From assembly GCA_004298045.1 (NCBI GenBank), contig SCRM01000016.1, forward strand, positions 310,001 through 374,000: DNA of 64,000 nt, in the 5' to 3' direction. The DNA is from Rhodanobacter sp. Lineage in GTDB: Bacteria; Pseudomonadota; Gammaproteobacteria; Xanthomonadales; Rhodanobacteraceae. Of the stretch, positions 10,699 through 19,261 are shown piece by piece; position 1 is the stretch's first letter; every line of letters begins with the position of its first letter. The notes below the pieces were generated by a model. That model saw nothing but the letters and a program-made list of their open reading frames with translations. It made no database searches and was not told the origin of the DNA. The translations under genes were made by a program, and so were the position numbers.

Positions 10699-12006
10699 TC
10701 AATTGCTCTTGAGTTGCAGGGCGGGCGCCACCTGGCAGGCGCGCCAGGCCGGCAGCAGGCCGGCGAGCAGGCTCGCGCCCAGCGCCAGCAGGAAGGTGGT
10801 CAGCAGCATGGCGGGATCGAGGTGCGCCAGCGCGGCGTAATCGGAAGGCCGGTGCCGCACCACCCACAGGCCGAGCACGGCGAGCAGCAGGCCACCCACG
10901 CCACCCACCAAGCCGACTACGCCCGACTCGATCAGCAACTGCGCGAACAGCGCGCGCCGCGATGCGCCCAGTGCACGTCGCACGCTGAGTTCGGCGCTGC
11001 GGCGCAGGAACTTCGCCAGCATCAGGCCCACCGTGTTGACTAGGCAGACCAGTAGGAAGCCGAACGCCAGCCCGGTCTGCAGGCGCACGTCGTCGGGCAC
11101 CACCTGCATGTGCGCCAGCCATTGCATCAGGTCGCGCAGGCGCACGTTCGGCGCCTTCACGAAGCGGCCCAGCGCTTTCTGCTGCTCGGAGTAATGAACC
11201 AGGAATTCCTTGTAGTCGGCGGCCTTGGCCGGCGTGTCCAGTTGCACCCAGAACTGCATCCAGACGCAGCTCGACGAGGGATAGATGCGGCCCACGCCGC
11301 CGGTGCCGTTGCCCCAACAGTCGGAGGATCCGTTGTGGTCCACGTGCAGGTCCAGCGCTGTCTGCAGCGGCATGAACACCTGTTCCGCATAGCCGTAGGC
11401 ACCGGTGTTGAGATCGTAGAAATGCGGGCTGGGCGCCCAGTCGCCGAGCACGCCCACGATGCGGAACAGGCTGCCAGCCATGCGCAGGGTGCGCCCCACG
11501 CTGTTGGCGCCGCCGAACAGGCGCTCGTTCAACTCGCCGCTGATGACAACGTCGCGTGCCTTCGCCTCGTCGTCGGCGGCATTCCAGCCGTGGCCGTAAC
11601 GGAACGGCGCGCCGAACATCGCGAAGAAATCCGCCGTGGTGTAACGCGCCTCCACGTAGAACGGATCGATCGCGGCGGAGTCAGGCCGGATCGGTACCGA
11701 GCCGCCCGTCATCAGCGCCTGCCGATCCGCCCGCTTCGCATGCAGCAGGTTGAAGCCGTCGATCTCCGTGACCTGCTGCGGCGGCTCCTTGCCCGGCATG
11801 ATGCCGCTGTCGTCGCGCGCGTCGACTTGCGGGTAGTACAGCGTGCCGCTGCGCCCCGGCAGCGGGTCGCCGGACAGCACGTGCAGCACGGTGAGCGTGG
11901 TCATCGACGCGCCGATGCCCAGCGCGATGGCCAGTACCATCAGCGCGGTGAGCGCCTTGTTGCGCCTGAGGCTGCGCAAGGCGAGGTCGAGGTAGTAGCC
12001 GAACAT
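10699..12006 (-). CDS. MacB/FtsX-type ABC permease, A type (pair 2)
   Basis: A 435-residue A-type permease starting MFGYYLDLALRSLRR, with the usual topology: one helix, a large periplasmic domain, three helices with ELSVRRALGASRRALF. Cys230 and Cys247 flank a 16-residue loop rich in Gly, Ser and Tyr that differs from the loops of the other copies. It belongs to the pair 1-3 subgroup by its LTVLHVLSGDPLPGRS segment after the first helix. Confidence 0.9.
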   Translation of the reverse strand: MFGYYLDLALRSLRRNKALTALMVLAIALGIGASMTTLTVLHVLSGDPLPGRSGTLYYPQVDARDDSGIMPGKEPPQQVTEIDGFNLLHAKRADRQALMTGGSVPIRPDSAAIDPFYVEARYTTADFFAMFGAPFRYGHGWNAADDEAKARDVVISGELNERLFGGANSVGRTLRMAGSLFRIVGVLGDWAPSPHFYDLNTGAYGYAEQVFMPLQTALDLHVDHNGSSDCWGNGTGGVGRIYPSSSCVWMQFWVQLDTPAKAADYKEFLVHYSEQQKALGRFVKAPNVRLRDLMQWLAHMQVVPDDVRLQTGLAFGFLLVCLVNTVGLMLAKFLRRSAELSVRRALGASRRALFAQLLIESGVVGLVGGVGGLLLAVLGLWVVRHRPSDYAALAHLDPAMLLTTFLLALGASLLAGLLPAWRACQVAPALQLKSN

Positions 12007-12029
12007 GTCGATGCTTCCTTCAGTGACGA

Positions 12030-12118
12030 GATTCGGGATGGCGGAATTGGGGATTCGGTAACCGCACGAGCTCGCAAAATTCGGCCTCTACAAATCCCCA
12101 ATCCCGCCATCCCGAATC
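12030..12118. repeat. GGGATTCGG-family inverted repeat, best copy
   Basis: A 26-base arm at 12030-12055 matches the complement of 12093-12118 with one mismatch; the loop is 37 bases. It fills the gap between pair 2 and pair 3 of the permease array. The same GGGATTCGGGAT/GGGGATTCGG words recur in many intergenic gaps of this window. Confidence 0.85.
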
Positions 12119-12128
12119 CCGGCCCCCA

Positions 12129-13346
12129 TCACACATTCCGCGTCGCCACCACCGGCGGCACCGCGGCGGCGCGCAATGCAGGACCGAGCACGGCAAGCTG
12201 GCCGAGCAGCCACAGCGCGAGTGCGCCGATGGGCAGGTAGTGCAGCGGCAGGCGCGGCACCTCGAACACTTTCATCAGCAGGAGGTTGATGGCGATGGCG
12301 GCCACCACGCCGAGCACGATGCCGAAGCTGACGATCAGGAAGTTCTCGGTCTGGAAGTAGCGCAGGATGTCGCCGCGGGTGGCGCCGATGGCGCGCCGGA
12401 TGCCGATCTGCTTGCGCCGCTGCGCCACCCAGAAGCTGGTCAGGCCCACGATGCCCAGCGCGGTGACGCCAAGCAGCGCCACGATCACCCCCACCAGCAG
12501 GCCGGCCATGGCGCGATCGGTGGCGAAGAAGCGCTCACGCAGTACGGGCAGCGTATCGCTCTGCTGGTGGTCGAACACGGCATCGGGCGCAATCCTGGCC
12601 AGCACCGTCCTGGCCTCGACCATCACGCGATCCAATGCCTGTGGATCGGCGCGGATCAGATAGGTTCCGGCCAGCGGCGGCCCCGACTTCGTGGGCACGA
12701 ACACCGTCCATTGCGCACCGCGTTCGCCCTCCTCGTCGTATTGCTGCACCGAGAGGTTCGCCACCACGCCGATCACGCGAAACTGGTTTTTGCCCGTCCA
12801 GAACGTCTTGCCGAGCGCGTCCTCGCCAGGCCACAGGCGCTGCGCGAACGTGCGCGTGATGAGGACATTCGAGCTGGCCGGCAGATAGCCTTCCACCACG
12901 CTTTGATAATCCTGCGCGCCCGGCATGCGGCCGGCGACCAGCTTCAGCCCAAGAGCTTCCGGCGTACCCGGGTCGCCAAGGTAAAGCTCGGGAACGCCGC
13001 GAAACTGCTTGCCGGCCTGGTCCAGCGTGACGCCAAAGGCGCCGGCCTGCGGGCCAAACGGCACCGAGTTGATGACATGCACGGATTGCACCCCGGGCAT
13101 GGCGCCCAGGCCGGCAACCACACGCGCATTGAGATCGTTGGCGACCTTTGGATCGAAGCCTTCGAGCTGGATGAAGCCCAGCGATGATTCATCCACGCCG
13201 CTGACGAGCTGCATCGCCGACAACCGGCTCGCGATCAAAAAGCCAGCGTTGCACAGCACTGCGCAGGCCAGCGCGATTTCGAGCACGATCAGCAAGGCCG
13301 CGAGCCGGTGCTTCTGCAACGCCGAGAGGACTGGTTTGATCTGCAT
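12129..13346 (-). CDS. MacB/FtsX-type ABC permease, B type (pair 3)
   Basis: A 405-residue B-type permease. The open frame extends far upstream through the neighbouring gene, but the B-type start (MQIKPVLSALQKHRLAAL) at 13346 is preceded by a good site, AGGGGTG, and matches the other B proteins. The GVDE motif follows the first helix, and IGIRRAIGATRGDILRYF marks the FtsX domain. It lies 11 bases after A-type partner 13358-14683. Confidence 0.9.
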   Translation of the reverse strand: MQIKPVLSALQKHRLAALLIVLEIALACAVLCNAGFLIASRLSAMQLVSGVDESSLGFIQLEGFDPKVANDLNARVVAGLGAMPGVQSVHVINSVPFGPQAGAFGVTLDQAGKQFRGVPELYLGDPGTPEALGLKLVAGRMPGAQDYQSVVEGYLPASSNVLITRTFAQRLWPGEDALGKTFWTGKNQFRVIGVVANLSVQQYDEEGERGAQWTVFVPTKSGPPLAGTYLIRADPQALDRVMVEARTVLARIAPDAVFDHQQSDTLPVLRERFFATDRAMAGLLVGVIVALLGVTALGIVGLTSFWVAQRRKQIGIRRAIGATRGDILRYFQTENFLIVSFGIVLGVVAAIAINLLLMKVFEVPRLPLHYLPIGALALWLLGQLAVLGPALRAAAVPPVVATRNV

Positions 13347-13357
13347 CGAAATCACCC

Positions 13358-14683
13358 CTAGAGCACCTTGAGCTGCAGTGCCGGCGGCACGCGGCTGGCA
13401 CGCAGCGCAGGCAGGGCCCCTGCGAGCACGCTCACCACCACCGCCAGCGCAAACGTCAGGAAAAACATGCCGCCGTCGAGGTGCGCAAGATCCGCATACG
13501 GCGTGGGTTGCCGCCGCACCAGCCACAGGCCGAGCAGGCTGAGCAACCAGCCGCCCACGCCGCCGATGAAGCCGATCAGCGCGGCCTCGGCCACGCATTG
13601 CGCAAACACCGCGCGGCGCGAAGCACCCAGCGCCCGGCGCACGCCGAACTCGCCGGCCCGGCGCAGGAACTTGGCCAGCAGCAGGCCCACGGTGTTGAAC
13701 AGACAGATGCCGAGAAAGGCGAAGGCCAGCCAGGTCTGCAGCCGCGCGTTGCGCGGGACGGCGTGGTTGAAATCCAGCCAGCCCATCAGGTCGCGCAGGC
13801 GCGTCTCGGCGTGCTGGAAGCGCCCCAGCGCTTTCTGCTGCTGCGCGTAGTGGTCGAGAAATTCCCGGTACGCGGCCACCTTGGCATGGCTGCCAAGTTC
13901 CACCCACAGCCCGATCCAGTTGCACGGCGCGTTTTGCAGGTGGCCGGGGGCAGACGGCTGTCCCCAGCAATTGAACGGCTGGAACGCACCGTCGTTGATC
14001 TCCAGCGCGCTCCGGAACGGCACGAATACGTCCTCGGGCCTGCCAAAGTAGCCCGCGGTATCGCCGTTGGCGAAACGTCCGCCGGCCACCGTGTAGAACT
14101 GCGGCGCCGGTCGCCAGGGTTTCAGCACGCCGACGATACGTACATCGCTGTCCCTGAGGCGCAGGGTGCGGCCCACGCTGTTCTCGCCACCGAACAGCTT
14201 GTCGTTGAGGTTGGCGGAGATCACCGCCACGCGCGCTCGCTGCGTGTCGTCCTGCGCCGTCCACGCACCGCCATATTGAAACGGCACCGCAAACATCGGG
14301 AAAAAATCCGTGGTGGTGGCAAGCATGGTGAGCATCAGCGCCGGCTTGTTCGACTGCGGCGCAGTGGCCTTGAGCTGGCTGTCCACGATCAGCGCCTGGC
14401 GGTCGGCGCGATGCGCGGTCCACAGGTCCGTTGCGGACTGGTAATCGAGCATGTCCGGCGGCTCGCGATGGTTGCCACCGTGCGGCATGGGGTCGCCGTC
14501 CACCTGCGCATAGAACAGCTGCGCACTGCGCCCCGGCAGGGGGTTGCCGGAGAGGATGTGCATCACCGTCAACGTGGTCATCGCCGCACCGATGCCTACC
14601 GCGATCGCCAGCACCATCAGCGCGGTGAGCACACGGTTGCGCCTGAGGCTGCGCAGCGCCAGATCTAGGTAGTAGCCAAACAT
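13358..14683 (-). CDS. MacB/FtsX-type ABC permease, A type (pair 3)
   Basis: A 441-residue A-type permease (MFGYYLDLALRSLRRNRVL) with the standard layout and FtsX motif EFGVRRALGASRRAVFAQ. Cys239 and Cys254 flank a 14-residue loop. Translation is probably coupled to the DUF559 gene upstream: that gene stops 3 bases before this start and its last codons contain the GGGGGGAGG ribosome site. Confidence 0.9.
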   Translation of the reverse strand: MFGYYLDLALRSLRRNRVLTALMVLAIAVGIGAAMTTLTVMHILSGNPLPGRSAQLFYAQVDGDPMPHGGNHREPPDMLDYQSATDLWTAHRADRQALIVDSQLKATAPQSNKPALMLTMLATTTDFFPMFAVPFQYGGAWTAQDDTQRARVAVISANLNDKLFGGENSVGRTLRLRDSDVRIVGVLKPWRPAPQFYTVAGGRFANGDTAGYFGRPEDVFVPFRSALEINDGAFQPFNCWGQPSAPGHLQNAPCNWIGLWVELGSHAKVAAYREFLDHYAQQQKALGRFQHAETRLRDLMGWLDFNHAVPRNARLQTWLAFAFLGICLFNTVGLLLAKFLRRAGEFGVRRALGASRRAVFAQCVAEAALIGFIGGVGGWLLSLLGLWLVRRQPTPYADLAHLDGGMFFLTFALAVVVSVLAGALPALRASRVPPALQLKVL

Positions 14684-14686
14684 GGT

Positions 14687-15139
14687 TTATCGCCTCCCCC
14701 CGATTTCCCCGTCGGCCGGCGGGAAGTCGATGGACTCCGCACCGCGGCGCGTTTGCCCTTCCCGACCCTTCCCAGCAAGGGAAGAGGTCGGCTTCGATGC
14801 CTGCAGCGCCGCCCGGATCACTTCCCGCACCGCAGCCGAATCGGTGAACACCTCGTGGTGCCCGAAGCGCAGCACGCGAAACCCGGCCCCTTCGAGAAAC
14901 AGCGTGCGCACGGCATCCGCCGCGGCCTGCCCTGCGTCCAGCTCGACGACCACGCGGCGTTCCAGGCACACGAAATCGAGGATGTAATCGGCAAACGGAT
15001 GCCGGCGATGGAATTCGCAGCCATCCATCCGGCGGCCGCGCAGGTACCCCCACAGGAACCGCTCGGCGTCGGTCGCACCATGACGCAAGAGGTGCCGCAG
15101 TGTGGGGCCAAGGGTGAACAGGCTGATCTGGCCTCTCAT
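14687..15139 (-). CDS. DUF559 (restriction-endonuclease-like) protein
   Basis: A 150-residue protein of the DUF559 family, relatives of very-short-patch-repair and other PD-(D/E)XK-type nucleases. Family marks are TDAERFLWGYLRGRRMDG, the RRHPFADYILDFVC stretch and VVELDAGQ (the D...ExD-like core), then VLRFGHHEVFTD. The start MRGQISLFTLG fits the family and has AGGA upstream; a longer in-frame start exists at 15193. The C-terminal 35 residues (TSSLAGKGREGQ onward) look like a non-conserved tail. It lies between permease pairs 4 and 3, in the same direction, with no obvious link to efflux. Confidence 0.82.
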   Translation of the reverse strand: MRGQISLFTLGPTLRHLLRHGATDAERFLWGYLRGRRMDGCEFHRRHPFADYILDFVCLERRVVVELDAGQAAADAVRTLFLEGAGFRVLRFGHHEVFTDSAAVREVIRAALQASKPTSSLAGKGREGQTRRGAESIDFPPADGEIGGRR

Positions 15140-15196
15140 GGTCTTCGTCCTGATATTCGCCGTGTCGTCTCGCACCATGTCCGCTCGCCGCATGGG

Positions 15197-16456
15197 TCAC
15201 CCCGCCCGCGTGGCCACCACCGGCGGCACGTTGGAGGCGCGCCGCGCCGGCACGAACACGGCACACTGGCCCAGCACCAGCACCGCCGCCACGCCAACCA
15301 GCGCATAGGCCACCGGCAGGCGATCCATCTCGTAGTAGTGCATCAGCGCCAGGTTGAGGCTCACCGCCATGCCGATGCCGACGACCGCGCCAGCGCCGGC
15401 GATCAGCAGGTTCTCCAACTGGAAGTAGTGCAGGATGTCCACCTTGCGCGCGCCCAGCGCCCGGCGTACGCCGATCTGCCGATGCCGCTGGCCGACCCAG
15501 AAGCTGGTGAGGCCGACGATGCCGGCGGCGGTGACGGCGATCAGGATCAGGCAGATCACGCCCATCAGGATCGCCATGCCCACGTCGGCGCGGTAGGCCT
15601 TGGCGCGGATGTCGCCGAACGACTTCACGCTGTTGTCGTCGAGCACGCGCAGCGGATTGGCCCGGTACAAGGCGGGCGCCACCGTACGCATCACCGCATC
15701 GAGCTGGCCCGGCCTGGTGCGCACCGCATAGCGCGAGAAGTTCGCGTCCAGCCGCGCCGGAATCAGGGTGGCGTTCCAGGCGAAGTCATTGGCCCAGGTG
15801 CCGACGGCCGGCGCCTGCAGGCGCGCCACCACGCCGATAATGGTGGATGGTGTGCTGCTGCCGTCGCTGTAGATCGCCTTGCCCACCGCACCGCCCTGCG
15901 GGAACAGCTTGTCCGCCAGCGCCTTGGTGACCATCACGATGGGGCGCGGCGGGTTGTCGCGGAAACCCTGGTGCTGCACGTCGCCGGCATGGAACGCGCG
16001 GCCGGCGACCAATGTCAGACCCAGCGTGGACATCACTTGGTCGTCGGTGAAGTAGTAGGTGGTGCGCACATTGGCGGACTTGTCACTGAACTTCGCGTCC
16101 GGCTTGAGCGACACCGCGCCGTTCCATGACGAGTCGAGCAGCGGCAGCGAGTTCACCGACGCCACCGAGGCCACGCCGGGCAGGCTGCGCAGCGCCGCCA
16201 GGTCTTCCTTCTGCATGGCGTCGAGCTTCGCCACGCCGTCGGGAGTGTCGGCATTGGGCGCGCCCACCCATTGCTGGCTGACCAGGAACAGGTTGCTCTC
16301 GTCCAGCCCGGTGGGACGGTTCACCCGGTCGACGCGCTGGCCGATGATGAAGATCGCGTTGCAGACGATCGCCAGGGTCAGCGCGATCTGCAGCGCGATC
16401 AGCACCACGCCCGCTTTGTGCTTGCGCAATGCCGCGATCATGGGGTGCAGTTTCAT
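15197..16456 (-). CDS. MacB/FtsX-type ABC permease, B type (pair 4)
   Basis: A 419-residue B-type permease with start MKLHPMIAALRKHKAGV, preceded by AAAGGAAAT. The first helix reads LIALQIALTLAIVCNAIF, shared almost exactly with pair 5 but not with pairs 1-3, and a GLDES motif follows. The FtsX motif is IGVRRALGARKVDILHYF. Its A-type partner is 16596-17912; the 139-base gap between them holds a REP-like hairpin. Confidence 0.9.
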   Translation of the reverse strand: MKLHPMIAALRKHKAGVVLIALQIALTLAIVCNAIFIIGQRVDRVNRPTGLDESNLFLVSQQWVGAPNADTPDGVAKLDAMQKEDLAALRSLPGVASVASVNSLPLLDSSWNGAVSLKPDAKFSDKSANVRTTYYFTDDQVMSTLGLTLVAGRAFHAGDVQHQGFRDNPPRPIVMVTKALADKLFPQGGAVGKAIYSDGSSTPSTIIGVVARLQAPAVGTWANDFAWNATLIPARLDANFSRYAVRTRPGQLDAVMRTVAPALYRANPLRVLDDNSVKSFGDIRAKAYRADVGMAILMGVICLILIAVTAAGIVGLTSFWVGQRHRQIGVRRALGARKVDILHYFQLENLLIAGAGAVVGIGMAVSLNLALMHYYEMDRLPVAYALVGVAAVLVLGQCAVFVPARRASNVPPVVATRAG

Positions 16457-16513
16457 GGTGAGATTTCCTTTCGCAAGACAAGCGATCCGACGCGCCGAAT
16501 ATTTGTTGCAAGT

Positions 16514-16572
16514 GCCCGCTCGCGGGCGATGACGCTTTCGCCAGGAGCGTCGCCCGCGGGCGGGCTCCTACG
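16514..16572. repeat. REP-like palindrome (GTAGGAGC type)
   Basis: GCCCGCTCGCGGGCGATGACGC pairs imperfectly with the GCGTCGCCCGCGGGCGGGC arm, followed by GCTCCTAC (GTAGGAGC on the other strand). This layout is known from REP elements of Pseudomonas and Xanthomonadales. It separates the two members of permease pair 4. Confidence 0.75.
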
Positions 16573-16595
16573 GTTCGAGGCAGACGGGCACGGCA

Positions 16596-17912
16596 TCAGT
16601 TCGATTTCAGTTGCCACGCGGGCTGCACCCGCGAGGCACGCCAGGTGGGATAAAGGCCAGCCAGCATGGTGGCGAGCACCGCCACCAGCAGGGTCAGCAC
16701 CAGCAGCGAAACGTCCAGCCGCGCCAGCGAGGCGATGTCCTTCGGCAGCACCCAGCCCACACCGGCCACGCCAGCGCAGGTAAGCGCGAGGCCGAGCCCG
16801 CCGCCGGCCACGCCGACCATGCCGGCCTCGGTGAGAAACTGCAGGTAGATCGCCTTGCGCGTCGCACCCAGCGCACGGCGCACACCGATCTCACCGCTGC
16901 GGCGCAGGAACTTCGCAAGCAGCAGGCCGATGGTGTTGACCAGGCACACCAGCAGCAGGCCCAGCGCCACCAGCAGCGAGACCTTGGTGTCCCGGGGCAC
17001 CACGTGTTGGTCATCCAGCCACGCGCGCAGGTCGCGCAGGCGGTTGTTCGGCGCCCAGCCGAAACGGCCGGCCTGCTGCTGCTCGCGCGCATAGCCCTGC
17101 AGGTAATCGCGGTAGGCGGCCACCGCCGCGGCATCGTCCAGCTCGGCCAGATACGCGATCCACACGCACTCGGATTGCTGCAGGCCGATGAAGCCGGATT
17201 CCTTGGGCACCGCGTTGCAGTTGGTATTGCCGTCGTTCGGGATGGCCGCCTGGATCGCCGTCTGGAACGGCAGGAACACGTCGTCGGACTGGCTGTTGAA
17301 GCCGCCCGAATTGACCACGTCGTAGAACCGCGGCTGCGGGTTCCAGTCGTTCAGCACGCCCACCACGCGATAGTCGCGGCCCTCGATGCTGACGCTCCGG
17401 CCCACGCTGTTGGTGCCGCCGAACAGCTTCTGGTTGAGCTTGCTGCTGATCACCGTCACCTGCGCGCGGTTGGCGTCGTCGCTGGCGCCCCAGCCGCTGC
17501 CGTACTGGAACGGCGTATCCAGCATCGGGAAGAATTCGCCGTAGACCGCGTGGCCGCTGACGTTGATCGGGTGCTTGCCGGCCCCTGCGGGCACGATCGA
17601 GGGCGAGATCTGGTACATCGCCGATTGCCGCTTGGCGCGGTGGTCGCGCATCAGCGTGGTCGCGTCGGCGTAGTCCATCGCACTTGGCGGGTCGCCATTC
17701 GGATTTCGGCCGTTCGGCCCCCAGTTGTCGATTTGCGGCACGAACAGTTGCGCGGATTTCCACGGGATCGGATCGCCCGACACCGCGCGGAACACCGACC
17801 ACGAGGTCATCGAGGCGGCCACGCCAAAGCCGATCGCCAGCACCATCAGCGCGGTCAGTCCGGGGCTGCGTTTCAGGCTGCGCAGGGCCAGTTCGAGGTA
17901 ATAGGCAAACAT
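16596..17912 (-). CDS. MacB/FtsX-type ABC permease, A type (pair 4)
   Basis: A 438-residue A-type permease; the start MFAYYLELALRSLKRS matches the family, and the upstream in-frame part comes from the intergenic repeat. After the first helix it has SVFRAVSGDPIP, shared with pair 5 but not with pairs 1-3. Cys232 and Cys249 flank a 16-residue loop. The FtsX motif is EIGVRRALGATRKAIYLQ. Confidence 0.9.
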   Translation of the reverse strand: MFAYYLELALRSLKRSPGLTALMVLAIGFGVAASMTSWSVFRAVSGDPIPWKSAQLFVPQIDNWGPNGRNPNGDPPSAMDYADATTLMRDHRAKRQSAMYQISPSIVPAGAGKHPINVSGHAVYGEFFPMLDTPFQYGSGWGASDDANRAQVTVISSKLNQKLFGGTNSVGRSVSIEGRDYRVVGVLNDWNPQPRFYDVVNSGGFNSQSDDVFLPFQTAIQAAIPNDGNTNCNAVPKESGFIGLQQSECVWIAYLAELDDAAAVAAYRDYLQGYAREQQQAGRFGWAPNNRLRDLRAWLDDQHVVPRDTKVSLLVALGLLLVCLVNTIGLLLAKFLRRSGEIGVRRALGATRKAIYLQFLTEAGMVGVAGGGLGLALTCAGVAGVGWVLPKDIASLARLDVSLLVLTLLVAVLATMLAGLYPTWRASRVQPAWQLKSN

Positions 17913-17933
17913 TCCGGTCACTCCGTTGAGGGC

Positions 17934-18004
17934 GGGATTCGGGATTCGAGAAGAACCGGGCTTGCGTCGCCGTCGCTTTTCCGAATCCCCAATCCCCAAT
18001 CTCG
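17934..18004. repeat. GGGATTCGG-family inverted repeat
   Basis: GGGATTCGGGATTCGAG at the left and a CCGAATCCCCAATCCCC arm at the right enclose a short GC-rich loop. It fills the gap between permease pairs 4 and 5. Confidence 0.75.
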
Positions 18005-18012
18005 ACTTTTCA

Positions 18013-19251
18013 TCACACGCTGCGCGTGGCTTCCACCGGCGACACGCGCGAGGCGCGCAGCGCCGGCGCCAGCACCGCGCCTTGTCCCAGCAGCAACAGC
18101 ACGATCACGCCGACGCCCACGTAGCCCAGCGACATGCGATCCAGCGCGAAGCGGGTCACCGTCCACAGGTTGAAGGCGAACGCCAGCACCACGCCCAACG
18201 CCACACCCGCCGCGCTGATCAGGAAGTTCTCGGTGAGGAAGTAGGCGAGGATGTCGCGCTGCCTGGCTCCGAGTGCGCGGCGCACGCCGATCTGCCTGCG
18301 GCGCTGACCCACCCAGAAGCTGGTGAGGCCCACGATGCCGGCAGCGGTGATCGCCAACAGCACCACGCAGATGATGCCCATCAGGATCGCCATGCCGCGG
18401 TCGCTGTCGTACACCTTGTGACGGATGGTCGCGTAATCCTGGATGCCGTCCTTCGGGTCGATGATGCGCAGTCGGCTCTGGGCGAGCAGTGCCTTCGGCG
18501 CCTCGCGCATCGCAGCAGCGAGCTGGCCCGGCTTGGCGCGCACGATGTAGTAGAGGCCGCGCGAATCGTCCGACCGTATCGGCCAGATCAGCGCCTGGCC
18601 GGCATGGGCGTTGCTGTATTGATCCACGCCCTGCCGGTGCAGCGGATCGACGATGCCGACGATGGTGCTGGGCATGGGGCTCATCGCGTAGAAGCTTTTA
18701 CCCAGTGCGTCGCCGGCGGGAAACAGCTTATCGGCCAGCGCCTTGCTCACGATCGCCGTCGGCGAGAACGTCGCCTGCTGGGTGCCCATCACCATCACCT
18801 CATCGGGACGGAAGTTGCGCCCTGCGACGAGCTTCAGGCCCAGTGTGTCGAGGAAATTCGCGTCGCCGGTGTACACCGCCGCATCGGTGGTCGGCTGGGT
18901 CTGTTCGGGGGTCAGTGTGACGAAGTTGTCCCAGCCGCCGCCCTTCAGCGGATAGCCGGTGGCCGGTGTGGCATCGCGCACGGCTGGCAGCCGCCGCAGC
19001 GCGAGCAGGTCGGCCTGCACCTGTGCATCGACCTGCGGCGTCGACCAGTCTGCTGCCCATTGGTTGGCGATCACGAAGACACTGGACTCGTCCACTCCGC
19101 TGGCCTTGGACAGGTTGGCCAGCCGCGCGTGGATGATGAACAGCGCGTTACACACGATGGCGAGCGTCAGCGCGATCTGCAGCGCGATCAACAGGGTGCC
19201 AGACTTGTGCCGGCGCAACGCGGTGAGGATGGGGCGGAAATGCAGGTTCAT
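18013..19251 (-). CDS. MacB/FtsX-type ABC permease, B type (pair 5)
   Basis: A 412-residue B-type permease (MNLHFRPILTALRRHKSG) preceded by GAGGAGAGG. Topology and motifs follow the array: GVDESS after the first helix, a periplasmic domain, then IGVRRALGARQRDILAYF. It is closest in text to the B protein of pair 4. Partner: 19262-20572, 10 bases away. Confidence 0.9.
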   Translation of the reverse strand: MNLHFRPILTALRRHKSGTLLIALQIALTLAIVCNALFIIHARLANLSKASGVDESSVFVIANQWAADWSTPQVDAQVQADLLALRRLPAVRDATPATGYPLKGGGWDNFVTLTPEQTQPTTDAAVYTGDANFLDTLGLKLVAGRNFRPDEVMVMGTQQATFSPTAIVSKALADKLFPAGDALGKSFYAMSPMPSTIVGIVDPLHRQGVDQYSNAHAGQALIWPIRSDDSRGLYYIVRAKPGQLAAAMREAPKALLAQSRLRIIDPKDGIQDYATIRHKVYDSDRGMAILMGIICVVLLAITAAGIVGLTSFWVGQRRRQIGVRRALGARQRDILAYFLTENFLISAAGVALGVVLAFAFNLWTVTRFALDRMSLGYVGVGVIVLLLLGQGAVLAPALRASRVSPVEATRSV

Positions 19252-19261
19252 CGTCCTCTCC

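Noticed and set aside
13347-15266. Single 1045-codon frame joining the pair 3 B permease with upstream sequence
   Set aside because: The upstream two thirds overlap the A permease and the DUF559 gene in another frame and have no conserved motifs; the real start is at 13346.
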